A stretch of DNA of 64,000 nucleotides. Source: Amphirosellinia nigrospora (taxonomy: Eukaryota > Ascomycota > Sordariomycetes > Xylariales > Xylariaceae). Below, in pieces: positions 1-10,040 of the stretch. Where the stretch lies: positions 7,723,569-7,787,568 of the forward strand of contig SCHM01000002.1 in the NCBI GenBank assembly GCA_004123355.1. Reading direction: 5' to 3'. The notes beneath the pieces are model-generated. The model had not been told where the DNA came from. It worked only from the letters and a program-made list of their open reading frames with translations, and searched no databases. Position numbers and translations under genes: made by a program. Within the stretch, counting starts at the first letter, position 1. The number at the start of each line of letters is the position of its first letter.

Positions 1-1
1 G

Positions 2-324
2 TGGTTGGGGTGGTGGGCGGAAAGGAACGCCTGCACGTCTTCGAATGTCGAGGACAGTTTTGATGGGGATGTGCACCATACGACGTGGACATGTGCCAAC
101 ACTGAAGGTGTTCTGCAGCATTGGAAAGTTGATGACATGGGCAAGTCAATACGCATCTCACTATTCGTAGGGTTTCTACTGATATATGGCTAACATCAAT
201 GATAGGGCACTGCTGGGCTTCGACCGAAATCAACTTCTCACAGATTTCTGTGCCTCAAGGTCCGACACACATCCAAGCGTCACAGATCATCATGGATTTC
301 TTCGACCAGTTTACGAAGCCGTAA
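2..324 (+). CDS. CE1 / PHB-depolymerase-like esterase, C-terminal part (5' cut by window edge)
   Basis: This is the last part of a secreted alpha/beta-hydrolase resembling feruloyl esterase, acetylxylan esterase or polyhydroxybutyrate depolymerase. Such enzymes release ester-linked groups from plant cell-wall polymers or cleave short polyesters. Two exons are visible, 2-140 and 206-324. The reading starts with a WWAERNAC motif, the usual W-x-x-RN-x-C segment of the family, and passes through HHTTW and EGVLQHWKVDDMG. Joining across the intron restores GHCWAST, the family's GHxW motif whose His is the expected catalytic histidine; it then ends in MDFFDQFTKP. The catalytic Ser and Asp would lie upstream of position 1. 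The join needs a GC-AG intron (141-205). Family membership is fairly secure; the exact substrate is not. Confidence 0.72.
141..205 (+). other. GC-AG intron in the esterase gene
   Basis: The intron is 65 nt. It begins GCAAGT, the standard strong form of the rare GC donor, has a GCTAAC branch-like site at 189-194 and ends ATAG. Removing it keeps the reading frame and restores the GHCW motif. No GT donor nearby does this; the GTCAAT at 145 does not yield it. Confidence 0.75.
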
Positions 325-1260
325 AGTGTATATGTGCACTTAGGGATTTCTTATACTCAATATAGAACTCGAGCTTTTTTTTTTTTTTTTTTTAAACACT
401 GGGGACCACAAATTGTGTATACCTTGTTGGATAGTAGAAAGGCCCTCGCCGGATGTCAATATCGGGTGTGTTTAATAGGCGCAGATACTTACAGTGCAAA
501 TGAATTCTATTCCATTCAATTTGAGTTCTGTCAGGTATCTCTGAGCGCAAATGACATATTATCATTGAAACAAAGAGTCTGAACTTATTAATCTTAGCTC
601 GCATAAAAAAAGCGACTATCGCGAGCTCTTCTACTGTAACAGTTCTTCGATGTGCTACGTCAGCGGATTGCGTTGTTAACTAAGGTAGGTAGAATATTCG
701 CTAGCTTAGCATGTTTCAGCTCATTGCCCAGTGCCGAACCGCAGCTGACTGGGGGTCCAGAGGCCCCCAAATTGATTGGTTGGTAAGTGCTACTTCCGAG
801 ACATTACGCACCCCGGCAAAGATCCAAAACGGCGCTTCGAGCCGTCTTTAATTGGACCGGTTGGAGGCTTGGCGCCGAGGGTGGGTCGTTGTTGAATGTG
901 CCGGCGCTTCGTCGATGTGGAAACAACTGGCCATCGCCGGTGAGATGGTAAACTCGGGGGAAGTATGTGGAGTATGCGAACGTATTGTTTCACCGACTAC
1001 AATTTTTTCGTGAGTTTTACTCTGTCTAGTTGCACGTGTACAAGGGGAACGCCAGCGTGATTGATGCCGAGTTAAGGGTGTGTCGATGCAGAAAATGGCA
1101 TGTCATTGTTGAAGCAAAAACATAGCCACGGTCGGATATGATGGTTCCGAGCGAGATACTACCTGTCAGTCAATTGCCCAAATATCGATAATAGCCCTTG
1201 TACTGCTACCCTGGGAAACATAAACAGTATCGTACATGTAGTTTGACTCATCGCATGGGC

Positions 1261-1280
1261 CACGCCACGCCACGCCACGT
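1261..1280. repeat. Pentanucleotide repeat (CACGC)n
   Basis: Four units, three CACGC and one CACGT, stand head to tail. It is a small microsatellite in an intergenic region. Confidence 0.85.
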
Positions 1281-1555
1281 CTAGGCAGCTCATGATGCCT
1301 TCAAACTTGGACCAATAGGTCACAACGACCAGTTGCCTATTTCTTTCTAGTTGTTAAAACAGAGATGCATCATCAACCAATATGAAATATGATACATAGT
1401 TATACAAGCTTCCCCTGGTCCACTGTTATACCGCATCTTGTACCAGCTGTAGGTGTACGACCAGTTCACAGCCAAGCTAAGTACAGGAATCCACCAACGC
1501 GCGTGCAAGGTAGCGTTTATTCGTTGCATCAATACCACATAATACCCAAGCTGTA

Positions 1556-1700
1556 CCTACCCGAAACTCCAAGCCTTCTCGTCTGCACACTCTCTTCCTC
1601 TTCTTTCTCAGTACATGACTCTTTTTGTTTTTATTCTTGCGACTTAATTTCGAGGACGTGCTTTTTGATACCCTTTCATTTTTCGCCCTCCGGTTCAGGC
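1556..1700 (+). promoter_or_regulatory. Pyrimidine-rich promoter region
   Basis: A C/T-rich stretch containing CTCTCTTCCTCTTCTTTCTC lies about 200-300 bases upstream of the start codon at 1876. Such CT boxes are common just upstream of transcription starts in filamentous fungi. No TATA box was identified, so the assignment is positional inference only. Confidence 0.35.
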
Positions 1701-1875
1701 ATATTTCATTTTCGACTAACCCAGGATCTTTGACTACACACCAGGTTCACAAAGCAATCTGTAACACCTTTCGAGACGAGTGCGGGCACTCCCGCGACCG
1801 AAGACAACTCACGGGAACGACCCCCAATCAATTTTTGAGGAATGATATTGTTGCCATCGTAAAATAGAAAAAAGA

Positions 1876-3921
1876 ATGATCACCAGGAACATGAAGTTGG
1901 CGATATTGCTTCTCGCATCCTCGAGTTGCACGCATGCCGCTTGGCTGCGATGGTCTGTCAACCGCGAAGCAGTCCAACCCGCCCAGGAAACAGGTCGTAT
2001 CACGGAGAGCAGCCAAATTGGATGGACGCCGATACCTACGCCTGCACCTGGCGTGCGAAGTGACGGTGAAGTCGTTTTGGATCTACTGAAGCGTCAGAAG
2101 ACAAAAACAGATTGGACAAATTCTGAGACATGTGGTTGGTTCTCTGGAGTATCGTGTAAGTAATCACCACGACCGGAAACTCGACAATCCACTTCTTGAG
2201 AATAATAGAGCTGATTCGCATATAGCCTCTGCTGTCCTTTGCGGCGACGGCTTCACCTGTGCGACCAATTCAGACCACGCGGTCGCCTGCGCATCGGGCA
2301 CCATCTCGCCGTTCTACACTGCCTGCCTCGATTTCTCGGCTTTCAAGGCCGGCTCATGCGCGAGCCTTGATGCCGCTACAGGGTGCTGGTATGTCTCAAC
2401 ACTTTGCCTCGGGGATTTTTTAATGTCTTTTCGTCCTACATACCCTCGTTAGATTTTCGGCTGAACCCATTGGACATCTGAGCTAAGGTTTCACAGTCAA
2501 GAAGCGACAGAACCGGCGTGTGGCACTTATATTTGGACGGGCTCACCGGAGCGCTTTATGTACAAGTGCTTTGAGAAAGCGTCCGTCATCTCCATTCTGG
2601 ATGTTCCCCAATTCGTTATCGATGCCTCTATCTTCTCAAAGACGCACACGACACCCACGCCTACAATCACGCCCACCAAATCTGCCACCGAGGCCAACCC
2701 TGGTTCGGCTTCTGCCCCAATCAAACTGGAGGGAGTAATCCGGGCTCAGTAGGAACTAACCCTACCTCTGGCTCCTCGCCAGGAACACCTGCCTCGGGCT
2801 CCAACGGTTCAGATGGCGCAAGCGGCTCAAATGGTTCGAGTAACTCGAATGGGTCAAATAACACGCCAGTCATTGTTGGTAGCGTGATAGGCGGAATTGC
2901 AGGCCTACTAATCCTCCTCCTCCTCCTTTTATTCTGTCTACGTCGGAAGGCGAAAGGCAAGCTCGGTCTCGGCTTCACTCGCAACAAGAAGAACAAAAAG
3001 GAGGATAAATCGAGCAAGGCGTACCATACAACCAACGTAGCCGCGGCTGCGGCGAAGGGACGCAACTCATCTGGCAGCGACGGGATGACAGCGATGCCGG
3101 TTCCGGTGCAGCAACAGCCGCAGTATCACTATTACAACCAGGAACAACAGCACTATCATCCCCAGGCACAAATGCAGCCTCAGTTTCAACCCCCAAACGT
3201 GCACTTGCAGCAGAATCAACAAGCTCCGCCGCCAGCGCAATACCAGGGCCCTGCGGGTGGGCAACCTGCCTCGATGTCCTACACAGTAAACGAAGGGCCA
3301 ACGCACATATCGCAGCCTTCGTACTCGCATGTGGCCATGCCAACGGGCTCTAACCCAGACTCGTCCTCGTCAGGAGCGCAATCTCGCTTCGTCGTCGGCG
3401 GAATCGTCCCCATACCTTACCATTCCAACGAAAAACAACAACAGCAGCAGCAGCAGCAGCAGCAGCAAAATCCGCAACAGCCGCAACCACAGCCTTACTA
3501 CCAGCCACCGCAATTCCAGCAACCGCAGCAACAGGGCATGTCATCGCAGCTACAGCCCGTGAACCATATCCACGTATACTACGCGCCGCCCGCGCACCCG
3601 ATGGAACCAGGCGTCTCGAACCCGTCCTCGCAGTCCGCCAGCCCGGCGCCAGCTACGCATACGGGGAGCGGCATCGTGCCCGACGCGCTGGGTCTCTTCA
3701 CACAGCCGCACCAGGATCACAGCCAAGCGAGGGGTTCGAGCCGAGTCCGAAGTCCGAATGAACAGAGCAGCCGAGAACGAGACGAGGAAGACTCGATACC
3801 CGCGTATTATGGACACAGTAGGGACGTGTCGTCCGCCTCGCGACGGAATCGATCACCGAGTCCGGATGTTGATGCCGAATGGCTGGCTGCTCGCGGGCCG
3901 GGATATAGGCAGAGCATGTAA
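1876..3921 (+). CDS. Single-pass membrane protein: Cys-rich ectodomain, Ser/Gly/Asn stalk, TM helix, Gln-rich tail
   Basis: The predicted protein has about 600 residues. Exons are 1876-2155, 2226-2388 and 2497 to the end. Both upstream introns have good donors (GTAAGT, GTATGT) and restore codons; the second rejoins a Cys-Cys pair (GCCQEA). The Met at 1891 (MKLAILLLASSSCTHA) is the better signal-peptide start; 1876 is the first ATG. The ectodomain carries about ten Cys in a pattern (TCGW, LCG, TCAT, GCC, ACGTYIW, YKCF) common in uncharacterised fungal surface proteins. Then come a Thr/Pro stretch, a Gly/Ser/Asn stalk, a transmembrane helix (VIGGIAGLLILLLLLLFC) with a basic stop-transfer RRKAKGK, and a long Gln/Pro/Tyr-rich cytoplasmic tail with an 11-Gln run. 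The architecture resembles a wall or stress sensor, but no function is assigned. The frame changes near 2703-2749: either a weak-donor intron (GTTCGG) is used, or the CCCC at 2715-2718 is one base short. The second reading makes the stalk continuous without an intron. Confidence 0.8.
2156..2225 (+). other. Intron 1 of the membrane-protein gene
   Basis: GTAAGT donor and CATATAG acceptor; 70 nt, phase 1. Splicing gives the sequence TCGWFSGVSSSAVLCGDG, which fits the Cys-rich domain, whereas read-through meets a stop at once. Confidence 0.85.
2389..2496 (+). other. Intron 2 of the membrane-protein gene
   Basis: GTATGT donor, GCTAAG branch-like site near 2482 and TTTCACAG acceptor; 108 nt, phase 2. 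Splicing rebuilds a TGT codon so that the domain reads GCC-QEATEPACGTYIW. Confidence 0.85.
3436..3468 (+). repeat. In-frame CAG/CAA microsatellite (11 Gln)
   Basis: Eleven consecutive Gln codons, mostly CAG with CAA at both ends, lie within a broader Gln/Pro-rich tail. The tract is likely to vary in length between strains. Confidence 0.95.
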
Positions 3922-4943
3922 TGTGCTGGATACTGATGTACCTGTAAGCTCTTATGAGCGGTTGCGGGTGGCATCTCGTGTATCTATCACATGTCTATGA
4001 TGATACGAGCAAGACCACGAAGGAAATCGAGTTTTGCTTTGTTTTGTTTTTAAGCGTGGGTGGTCTTTGCGCTGTTTTCTTACCGTCTTTTCAAACTAGC
4101 GATATGCGGTCACCACAACACATTCATGCAGTACGGCGTTTGAGCAGGATGGCATTGTTTCGTTTTTCCACACTAGAGACTTAGGTTTTTCACAGGTTAT
4201 AATCAAGAGTCGGGGAAAATACAGCGTTGGATTTATTGGCATTTAAGAGGTACGAAGAGGCGTGAATTGGAAGGAGACTAGGTACCTAGTTTGCAAAGTG
4301 CTGAGGCGAGGCGAGAAGCACCTACGCCCACCAGCCAACAATGCGTAACATGGCATTAAGCGAAGACACGCGCGATGTGGAAACCAGTGGACGTTGATGC
4401 GTCTATGCTGTGATATTGTTCCAACTCTAGGATAGTAGTCGCAATGCAACCTAGCAAGATATTGGTAGTCAGGTTCGAAAACTCCCGACCAATGAGTACG
4501 GATGTGAAGTCTCACCAAGATCTGGTAATTAATATGTCGCGACAAGAAAAACCGGATTTCATTTACTTGTTCGTTCTCTTTAGGTTCTCGTATGCATGAT
4601 GCAGGGTCTCCTGCCTCTTGCGGCTCGCCTTGCCATTAAGTAAAACAAGATGTCAGGCGCCCTCGCGACGTCCTGGCGTCCATGTTCGTCTTGTTCTGCA
4701 TTGACTCTCTTTCCTATTTTTGATGCATCTCCTCAACAGTTACTCGTACTCATTCTTGTGTAAAAGTGCAAATGCTCGCCAAATCCTGCCTCGAAAACCG
4801 GATATTATGAGATCAAGAACATGGCATGGGGTTTTGTTCACCTGCTCTTCGCAAATTTAATGTATAGTGTCATATCGTCCCCCAGCCCACCCAAATAGAA
4901 CATCGCCTTGTGGCTCTAGTCACCGCCCCGCGTCTCGTTGGTA
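3922..4943. other. Intergenic region between convergent genes
   Basis: This 1-kb spacer must hold the 3' ends of both the membrane-protein and the dehydrogenase transcripts. I see no conserved coding motif. The short frames present lack credible starts, introns or family motifs. Confidence 0.55.
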
Positions 4944-6172
4944 TTATCTCAGCCACTGTAGATTCACAGGGCTAACCGCCTCGCGACCGCTGAGCACAGC
5001 TATGATATTCCGCATGCAAAGCTCCTCGAACCCAACATGGGTCTCGACCGTGCCGCCGGCATTATGGCACGTAAGCAGGGCCTTAGTACCCGCAAACTTC
5101 TTCAATCTCTCACTGACGCTCGGCTCGTCGGCGTGGACGTCAAGCGCAACACCGCCGAGCCGGTCCTGCTCAAGCGCGTCCGCAAGTGCGTCCTCGTCCA
5201 CCAGCGCGCCCCTCGCCACGTTCACGAGCCGCGCGCCAGGCTTGAACCACCGCAGACTCTCCGCATTGATGACCTGGCCCGCGCCCGACGGCGCGCACAG
5301 CACGACGCAGTCGGCGCCGCGGATCAGCGACTCGAGCGTCGTGCAGAAGCGCGCGCGGAGCCCGGCCTCGACGGTGCCGCTCTTGCGTTCGACATCGTAG
5401 TACGTGATCTCCATGCCGAAGGCCGCGAGGCACCGGTGCGCGATCTGCTGGCCGATGTTGCCGAAGCCCACGAGGCCGAGCACGTGCCCGCGCAGGTTGT
5501 GCGACAGCGCTGTCGCGTGCTCGTGGGCGGCTTGGAAGGAGGGCGGCGAGGTCGCCGAGGCGATGCAGTACGGTAGCGCGCGGAAGGTCCCGACGATGAG
5601 CGCTACGGAAAAATCGGCGACGGCCTCACCTGCCGCCAGGCCCGAGTTGCAATATATGATGCCTGTGCCCCAATTGTTAGTTAGTATGCGGTAATTTCTA
5701 TAGTGTCCCTTCGCCCGGCATCTACTCCGATTTGCCGAGGGGCAGAATACCCCGAAGCACACCACACCACACCACCACACCACTCATAGCGTACCTTTTC
5801 TCCGAGGAGCTTGACATCAGCCCAATCAAAACCGGCGCCCGCGCTCGCGAACACGCGCACGCTCTCGGGGAGCAGGTCGATCAGCTCGGCGTCCCAATCG
5901 CCCATCTCACCCCCCGTGCCCCAGAAGGGACGAAAGATGGCGGCGAAGTCGCCCCATCTCCTCTCTCGGAGCGCGGCGACGAAGGCGGGACGAGCACGCT
6001 CCTCTGCGCTAGGCCGCACTACGTCGAACAGGGCTGCGAACTCGGCGTAGGTCTCCGGGTTGTATTTGACCGGATCGCCGATGTGCAGCACAACGGGCCT
6101 GGGACCGGAGCTGTGAGGGGCACGGTGAGCGATGTCGCTCGGGAGTGAGTCTGGGAATGGGGGTGCGGCCAT
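4944..6172 (-). CDS. D-2-hydroxyacid dehydrogenase (NAD(P)-dependent)
   Basis: The enzyme reduces 2-keto acids to D-2-hydroxyacids, or the reverse, in the cytosol. The protein is about 365 residues. Exon 1 (6172-5795) holds the substrate-domain start PVVLHIGDPVKYNPETY and the SAGAGFDW segment. Exon 2 (about 5662-4944) has the Rossmann GFGNIG (near residue 195), then the catalytic set: Arg in NVARGALVDE, Glu in LDVHADEP and His in LLTCHNAGG. The Met at 6172 (MAAPPF) fits the family start; the frame is open up to another Met at 6325. The intron has a GTACGC donor, a TACTAACTAAC branch site and a CACAG acceptor. These best sites leave exon 2 one base out of frame: an extra G at the GG of 5662-5663 would give EK-GIIYCN, as the family expects. 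The in-frame alternative uses weak GTGGTG donors within a CA-rich repeat. The catalytic residues all look intact. Confidence 0.88.
5663..5794 (-). other. Intron of the dehydrogenase gene, containing an ACCACACC tract
   Basis: Donor GTACGC at 5794, branch sequence TACTAACTAAC and acceptor CACAG at 5663; 132 nt. The plus strand at about 5760-5784 is a run of CACAC/CACC units. As sequenced, this splice leaves exon 2 out of frame by one base. Confidence 0.6.
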
Positions 6173-7882
6173 TGGGGAATCCGCGTCGTGGTTGGGGAAG
6201 AGGTGAGCGACGGCAGCGGTGGTGCAGGTGAGGCCGAGCGAGGAGTAGGCGGCGCCGTTGGCATTGGGGTGTTGGTGGGTTCCGCCATGATGCCGCCGGG
6301 CGAATGTGATCCTTCGGTTCGACAACGACGACGGCGACGACTATCTTCCTTCTGCTACCGATTCACTACTTGTAGATTGGGGAATCGGGGAGGACATGGC
6401 AATGGCGTAGAGCGTAATGTAATGGGGCTTAGGTATCTCCCCCAGGTACATGGATAGATACTTAGATAGTTATTATAGGTAGTTATTGTGACACCTCTGA
6501 ATGGCGAATGGCGGCTTCTTTGATTGGCCTGCGGATGAGCTTCCCTCGTGCAATCAGCGCATTCGACGCTCGTCCCATCCAGTCATTTGTTATGGTCGTC
6601 AGCAGCTTCACCGCCCGAAAAGTCCAGTCTAGGCCCAGCGGAAGCTATGTACTTATTGTGGGGGCCGGGTTGCATAGGTTCATTGGGCTGCCGTCCCTGA
6701 CAAAAGGCCGATATCATGCCAATTGTGTTTGATATAGATAATATAGATAGGCGGTATATGTGGTATATGTAGACGGAACATGTATGAGCTGAAAGGCCCC
6801 AGAATTGCATCCTTACCTCGGATATCATCGTTGCTGATGAGACAGACGACTGCTGATCAATGAGATCAACCATGTATGCTCAGAAGTAAATAACGTCAAT
6901 CGGTACTAAGCCATGCCTTGGCAATTTTCATTCTTCATTATTACAATTAAATGAGGGTACACCCATGCCTTTCAGGCATGTTGTGCTCATGACGACTGGT
7001 GTATCTATACCCCCTTTCGCCTGATCAGAGCCAGGTGGTTGTATCGTCACCGCATCAGCGCGCACTCGGCATGCCTGAAAAGGCAAGCCCACATGTTCAT
7101 CACATGCACGTTAAGGAGTCAACCAGAGGCGGCTCTTTTGAGGAAATAGGAAATAACAGGCATGTACATATGTAGGTGCTCTCCAGAAGCTTCCCATGTC
7201 CGCGGGTATCTGCATAAGGCACCGATAAGACTCCAACTCTACCCACCATCGAATCTCTACACTGGACGCTTCAATCTCGCCAATCGAGTGTATCGGAGCA
7301 ATAAAACGTGAGCGAAATTGGTGTAAGAACGATGATCTTGTCACGTCGTGTATCCCCTACGATTGGGTGCTTCAGCTCTCGTCATAATAGCCCTTTATAG
7401 CTATCTCATTGGTCCCCAACTCTGCCTGTTCAGCTCATACGCAAGCCCCTATCTTCTCTTAACATTGGTCCCGTAGACAAGGAGGATAGGAGATGGCCAA
7501 GGCGTCTTCCTAATATACCTAGTTATAGTATTGGTAGCTCATTGCGCAAGGTCAGATACCCAAGAACAAACGATGCATGGGCCAACCGAGAACTGACGGC
7601 CCTGGAGCTGCCGTAAATTGAAGGCGGCCGACATAAAGAACAATCTTTTTATGATAGTTTTTTTTGTTCTACTAGTTCTTGACTCGTACTATCATGCCAT
7701 GGTAGTCAATGAGTATTGCAACTAGGGATAGCGTCTACAAACAATGGAAATCTCATATATACGTGTTAAACATCTCAAAAGACTAGTGTGTCATATGAAT
7801 CAATCTGACTCTAAAACCTTGCTCTAACTACTCCCATGATCATATGAAGTTGAATACACACTTCCAAGCGCCCAAACAGAAT
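6173..7882. other. Intergenic region, no gene seen
   Basis: The 6173-6325 part is an open upstream extension of the dehydrogenase frame and may be 5' UTR or promoter. The rest holds GATA-like tracts at 6452-6480 and 6735-6770 and a perfect 7-bp inverted repeat at 6964-6980. A similar sequence occurs in reverse at about 7070-7085. No coding feature can be supported. Confidence 0.55.
6964..6980. repeat. Short palindrome CATGCCT-TTC-AGGCATG
   Basis: A perfect 7-bp stem with a 3-nt loop. A near copy (CATGCCTGAAAAGGCA) lies about 106 bases downstream. It may be a regulatory dyad or the remnant of a small inverted-repeat element. Confidence 0.6.
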
Positions 7883-9344
7883 CTACTCAGACATCTTCAT
7901 CCCCGGAATCGAGGTAAGCCCTGCGGATAGTTAGCTAGTCAATACTATAACACAAACTAGACCCTAGCTCGCGGAAGGTTGTGGCTTACATCCGTCAATC
8001 TCTTCGTTGACAGTCTTCGACTTGGTACACTTCATCGCGGACTCAGCAGATTGGGTCTGTAGCTGGCCGCATACAGCACCGTTGCAGCGAGCGTCCATGG
8101 CACGCTGGAGAGAGTCTCCTTTCCACCCGAACACATAGTCACCATGTTGTGAAAATCCGTGCTATTTCACCGTTAGAATCTTCAAGCGTGGTGAGGAGAA
8201 AGAGAGCAGCTCACTTGTCGTCGGTGCTCCAGACGAAGGGCTGCGAACCGTCCTCGGGCCATAGCTCCGGGTCATTGAACATTTGAGTCTGAGATGTATG
8301 CATAGTCAGCAAATGAGAATCATTTAGCACTCTCGCTAAGTTGAGTTGAACGACTAGAAGCCACGGCTATTTCCATGATGCAAGTGACGCTCTCAGGTCG
8401 CGCCATCCTACTTCGCGAGAAGCCGGGAAATGCACGGATTGAACTTACGTCCCACATAACCTCGTACATAACTTGCGGTATCTTCACAGGATGGCTTGCC
8501 GGGCAGGTGCCGTACGCACCGACACCCACAGCAGAGTTCGTAGTCGGATACGCCACATGGCTCATGTGATCGACGCTATCCGTAGTCTTACCATCCCAGC
8601 AGGTCGGGAACGTGACGACCGAGCGGATACCACCCGGGCACATCTCGTTGGGTAGGGATTGGCTGTCCGGGGCGCCGCAGTTGATGTTGCTCTTGTCTCC
8701 GGTCGCCGGCATGCAGCGATGGCAGACCTTGCGCGCGTCGTTTGGCCCGCGTGACGTGGCGTCCCCGACCAGCATCCGGAAGCCGGGGGTGAACGCCGTC
8801 ACCTTTTCGTTCTCGGTGGGCGATGGGATATAGTACACCGTGATGCCGCCGTCGGCGCGGAGGCCCTCGCTCACGAACTGCGGAACACGCCGGTATGTTC
8901 CGTTGCGGGCTCGGAAGTATAACACCGCTGTCTGCTTCATGTAAGCGTCGTTCGCTTTTGCTATGCTCCTCCGGAGATAGAATAAGTCAAAAACAAAACA
9001 TAACGGTAATGCTGTCATATTTAACGTACTGAAAGAAGTCAGCATGGTTCAGGAATGGTATTGTGCGTGGGATACCGACCCCAGTAATTTGAAAAGTCTT
9101 CTGAGAAGGTACAGCTGGTGCACGTCGAGGACGAAGGGAGATCATGCGTCGTCGGGTCCATCGAAGCGTTAAACGAATTCCCTCCGACGATCTGGTGCAA
9201 GTGAGGCGATGGTACGACGCCGGGGTTGACCAGAGGATCCAAACGTTCGACGACTAATTGCGAGCACTGGAACCGCATCATCGGCATCGCTTGGCCGGAG
9301 CCGCGCTCCACGAGGAGTGCCAGGGCCAGGGCCTTCCACTGCAT
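7883..9344 (-). CDS. Secreted DUF1996-domain protein
   Basis: The protein is about 343 residues over five exons: 9344-9081, 8931-8449, 8288-8215, 8161-7990 and 7920-7883. The start at 9344 gives a signal-peptide-like MQWKALALALLVERGSGQA. DUF1996 motifs then follow in order: MRFQCSQLVVERLDP, HLHQIVGGN, FSEDFSNYW, LYFRARNGTYRRVP, TFPTCWDGK, DHMSHVAYP, GTCPASHPVKIPQVMYEVMWD, QHGDYVFGWKGDSLQRAMD and IDGWLTSIPG. The family is common in fungi, extracellular and of unknown activity; conserved His and Cys suggest a metal- or glycan-related role, which is speculation. Introns 2, 3 and 4 have GTAAGT, GTGAGC and GTAAGC donors. Two one-base discrepancies occur: exon 1 ends NYW with one G too many before GTCGGT (GGGG, 9079-9082), and exon 4 starts with one G too few (GG, 8157-8158) for NTGFSQHGDY. 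The gene is either recently broken or mis-sequenced. Confidence 0.9.
7921..7989 (-). other. Last intron of the DUF1996 gene
   Basis: GTAAGC donor, GCTAAC branch site and CCGCAG acceptor; 69 nt, phase 1. Splicing makes a Trp codon in EEIDGWLTSIPGM and leads to a stop ten codons later. Confidence 0.88.
8289..8448 (-). other. Intron 2 of the DUF1996 gene
   Basis: GTAAGT donor at 8448, TGCTGAC branch-like sequence and ATCTCAG acceptor; 160 nt, phase 0. It joins VMYEVMWD to TQMFNDPELWPEDGSQPF as the family requires. Confidence 0.88.
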
Positions 9345-10040
9345 CTTGAACGGTCGATTTCTGGCTATTGCTGGCGGTGAGAAACGCAAGGTTGACGTGG
9401 GAAGCCTCAGATCACGTACGGTTTCCCCAGGTCATAGATCATAAATACCTAGCATCGTCCTATTAGGCTAGGGTCTGGTGGCCATCCCTATAAGCCGCTT
9501 CGTGTTATCTTCGTTGTTTAATGACTGATTGTTTAGATTAAAAGAGTTTAGGCGGAACTGGATGCTGCATCTAGTGTGACCTCATACCCCCTTTATTCTA
9601 CCAATCGTTTATGGACGACAAGGGAGACTATAAATTGGTATATGCAGTCAACTACTCGTTCAGTTCTGTGTGGAGGCTATAGTAGTCCTCCAGTCAATCA
9701 TTTACACCATCATGAAGTGGGATACATAATCGCTCGGCACTTTACTAAGAGCCGACAAGGGCACCCGGCTAACAAATCTACGGTCTACTAACTAACTTTA
9801 TCCGCCCAGTGCCTTACATATATGTGTGATTCTATTACAGTAAATATTACAGCTACAATCTGTAGTCATGGTTTCTTGTTCATTACCGCTCACTGCTTAA
9901 ACCATTAAACACCGAACGGCTTACCTTCTGCTCTAAGTTTGTAGCCCAACCCCCGGAGTTAACGATTTCCTATTTCGGAAAGATCTCAGCTCTAGAGACA
10001 CTGTTTCGTAAGTCTGTTTTATAAGTTGCGTATCTAGCTA
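9345..10040. other. Intergenic region bordering the AT block
   Basis: Balanced base composition. This stretch is presumably the promoter of the DUF1996 gene, which is transcribed away from the AT block. No gene is supported. Confidence 0.5.

Larger units (their letters stand above)
325..1875. other. Intergenic region, no gene seen
   Basis: This 1.55-kb spacer separates the esterase terminus from the membrane-protein gene. It holds a T-run near 375-393, four CACGC-type pentamers at 1261-1280, and only short open frames with no recognisable motif. Its last 300 bases are pyrimidine-rich and probably serve as the promoter of the downstream gene. Confidence 0.6.

Noticed and set aside
1389-1733. 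114-codon plus-strand frame upstream of the membrane-protein gene
   Set aside because: No recognisable domain; overlaps a pyrimidine-rich promoter-like region; composition unlike neighbouring exons.
2975-3343. Minus-strand frames across the Gln-rich tail exon
   Set aside because: Shadows of the plus-strand exon, which has a membrane helix and in-frame Q-rich tail.
4944-5783. Plus-strand open frames opposite the dehydrogenase (for example 5037-5576)
   Set aside because: They are antisense shadows of a GC-rich exon whose minus-strand reading has clear dehydrogenase motifs.
6508-6732. 74-codon frame containing VLIVGAG, resembling a nucleotide-binding turn
   Set aside because: A short match by chance; no further Rossmann features before or after and no introns that would extend it.
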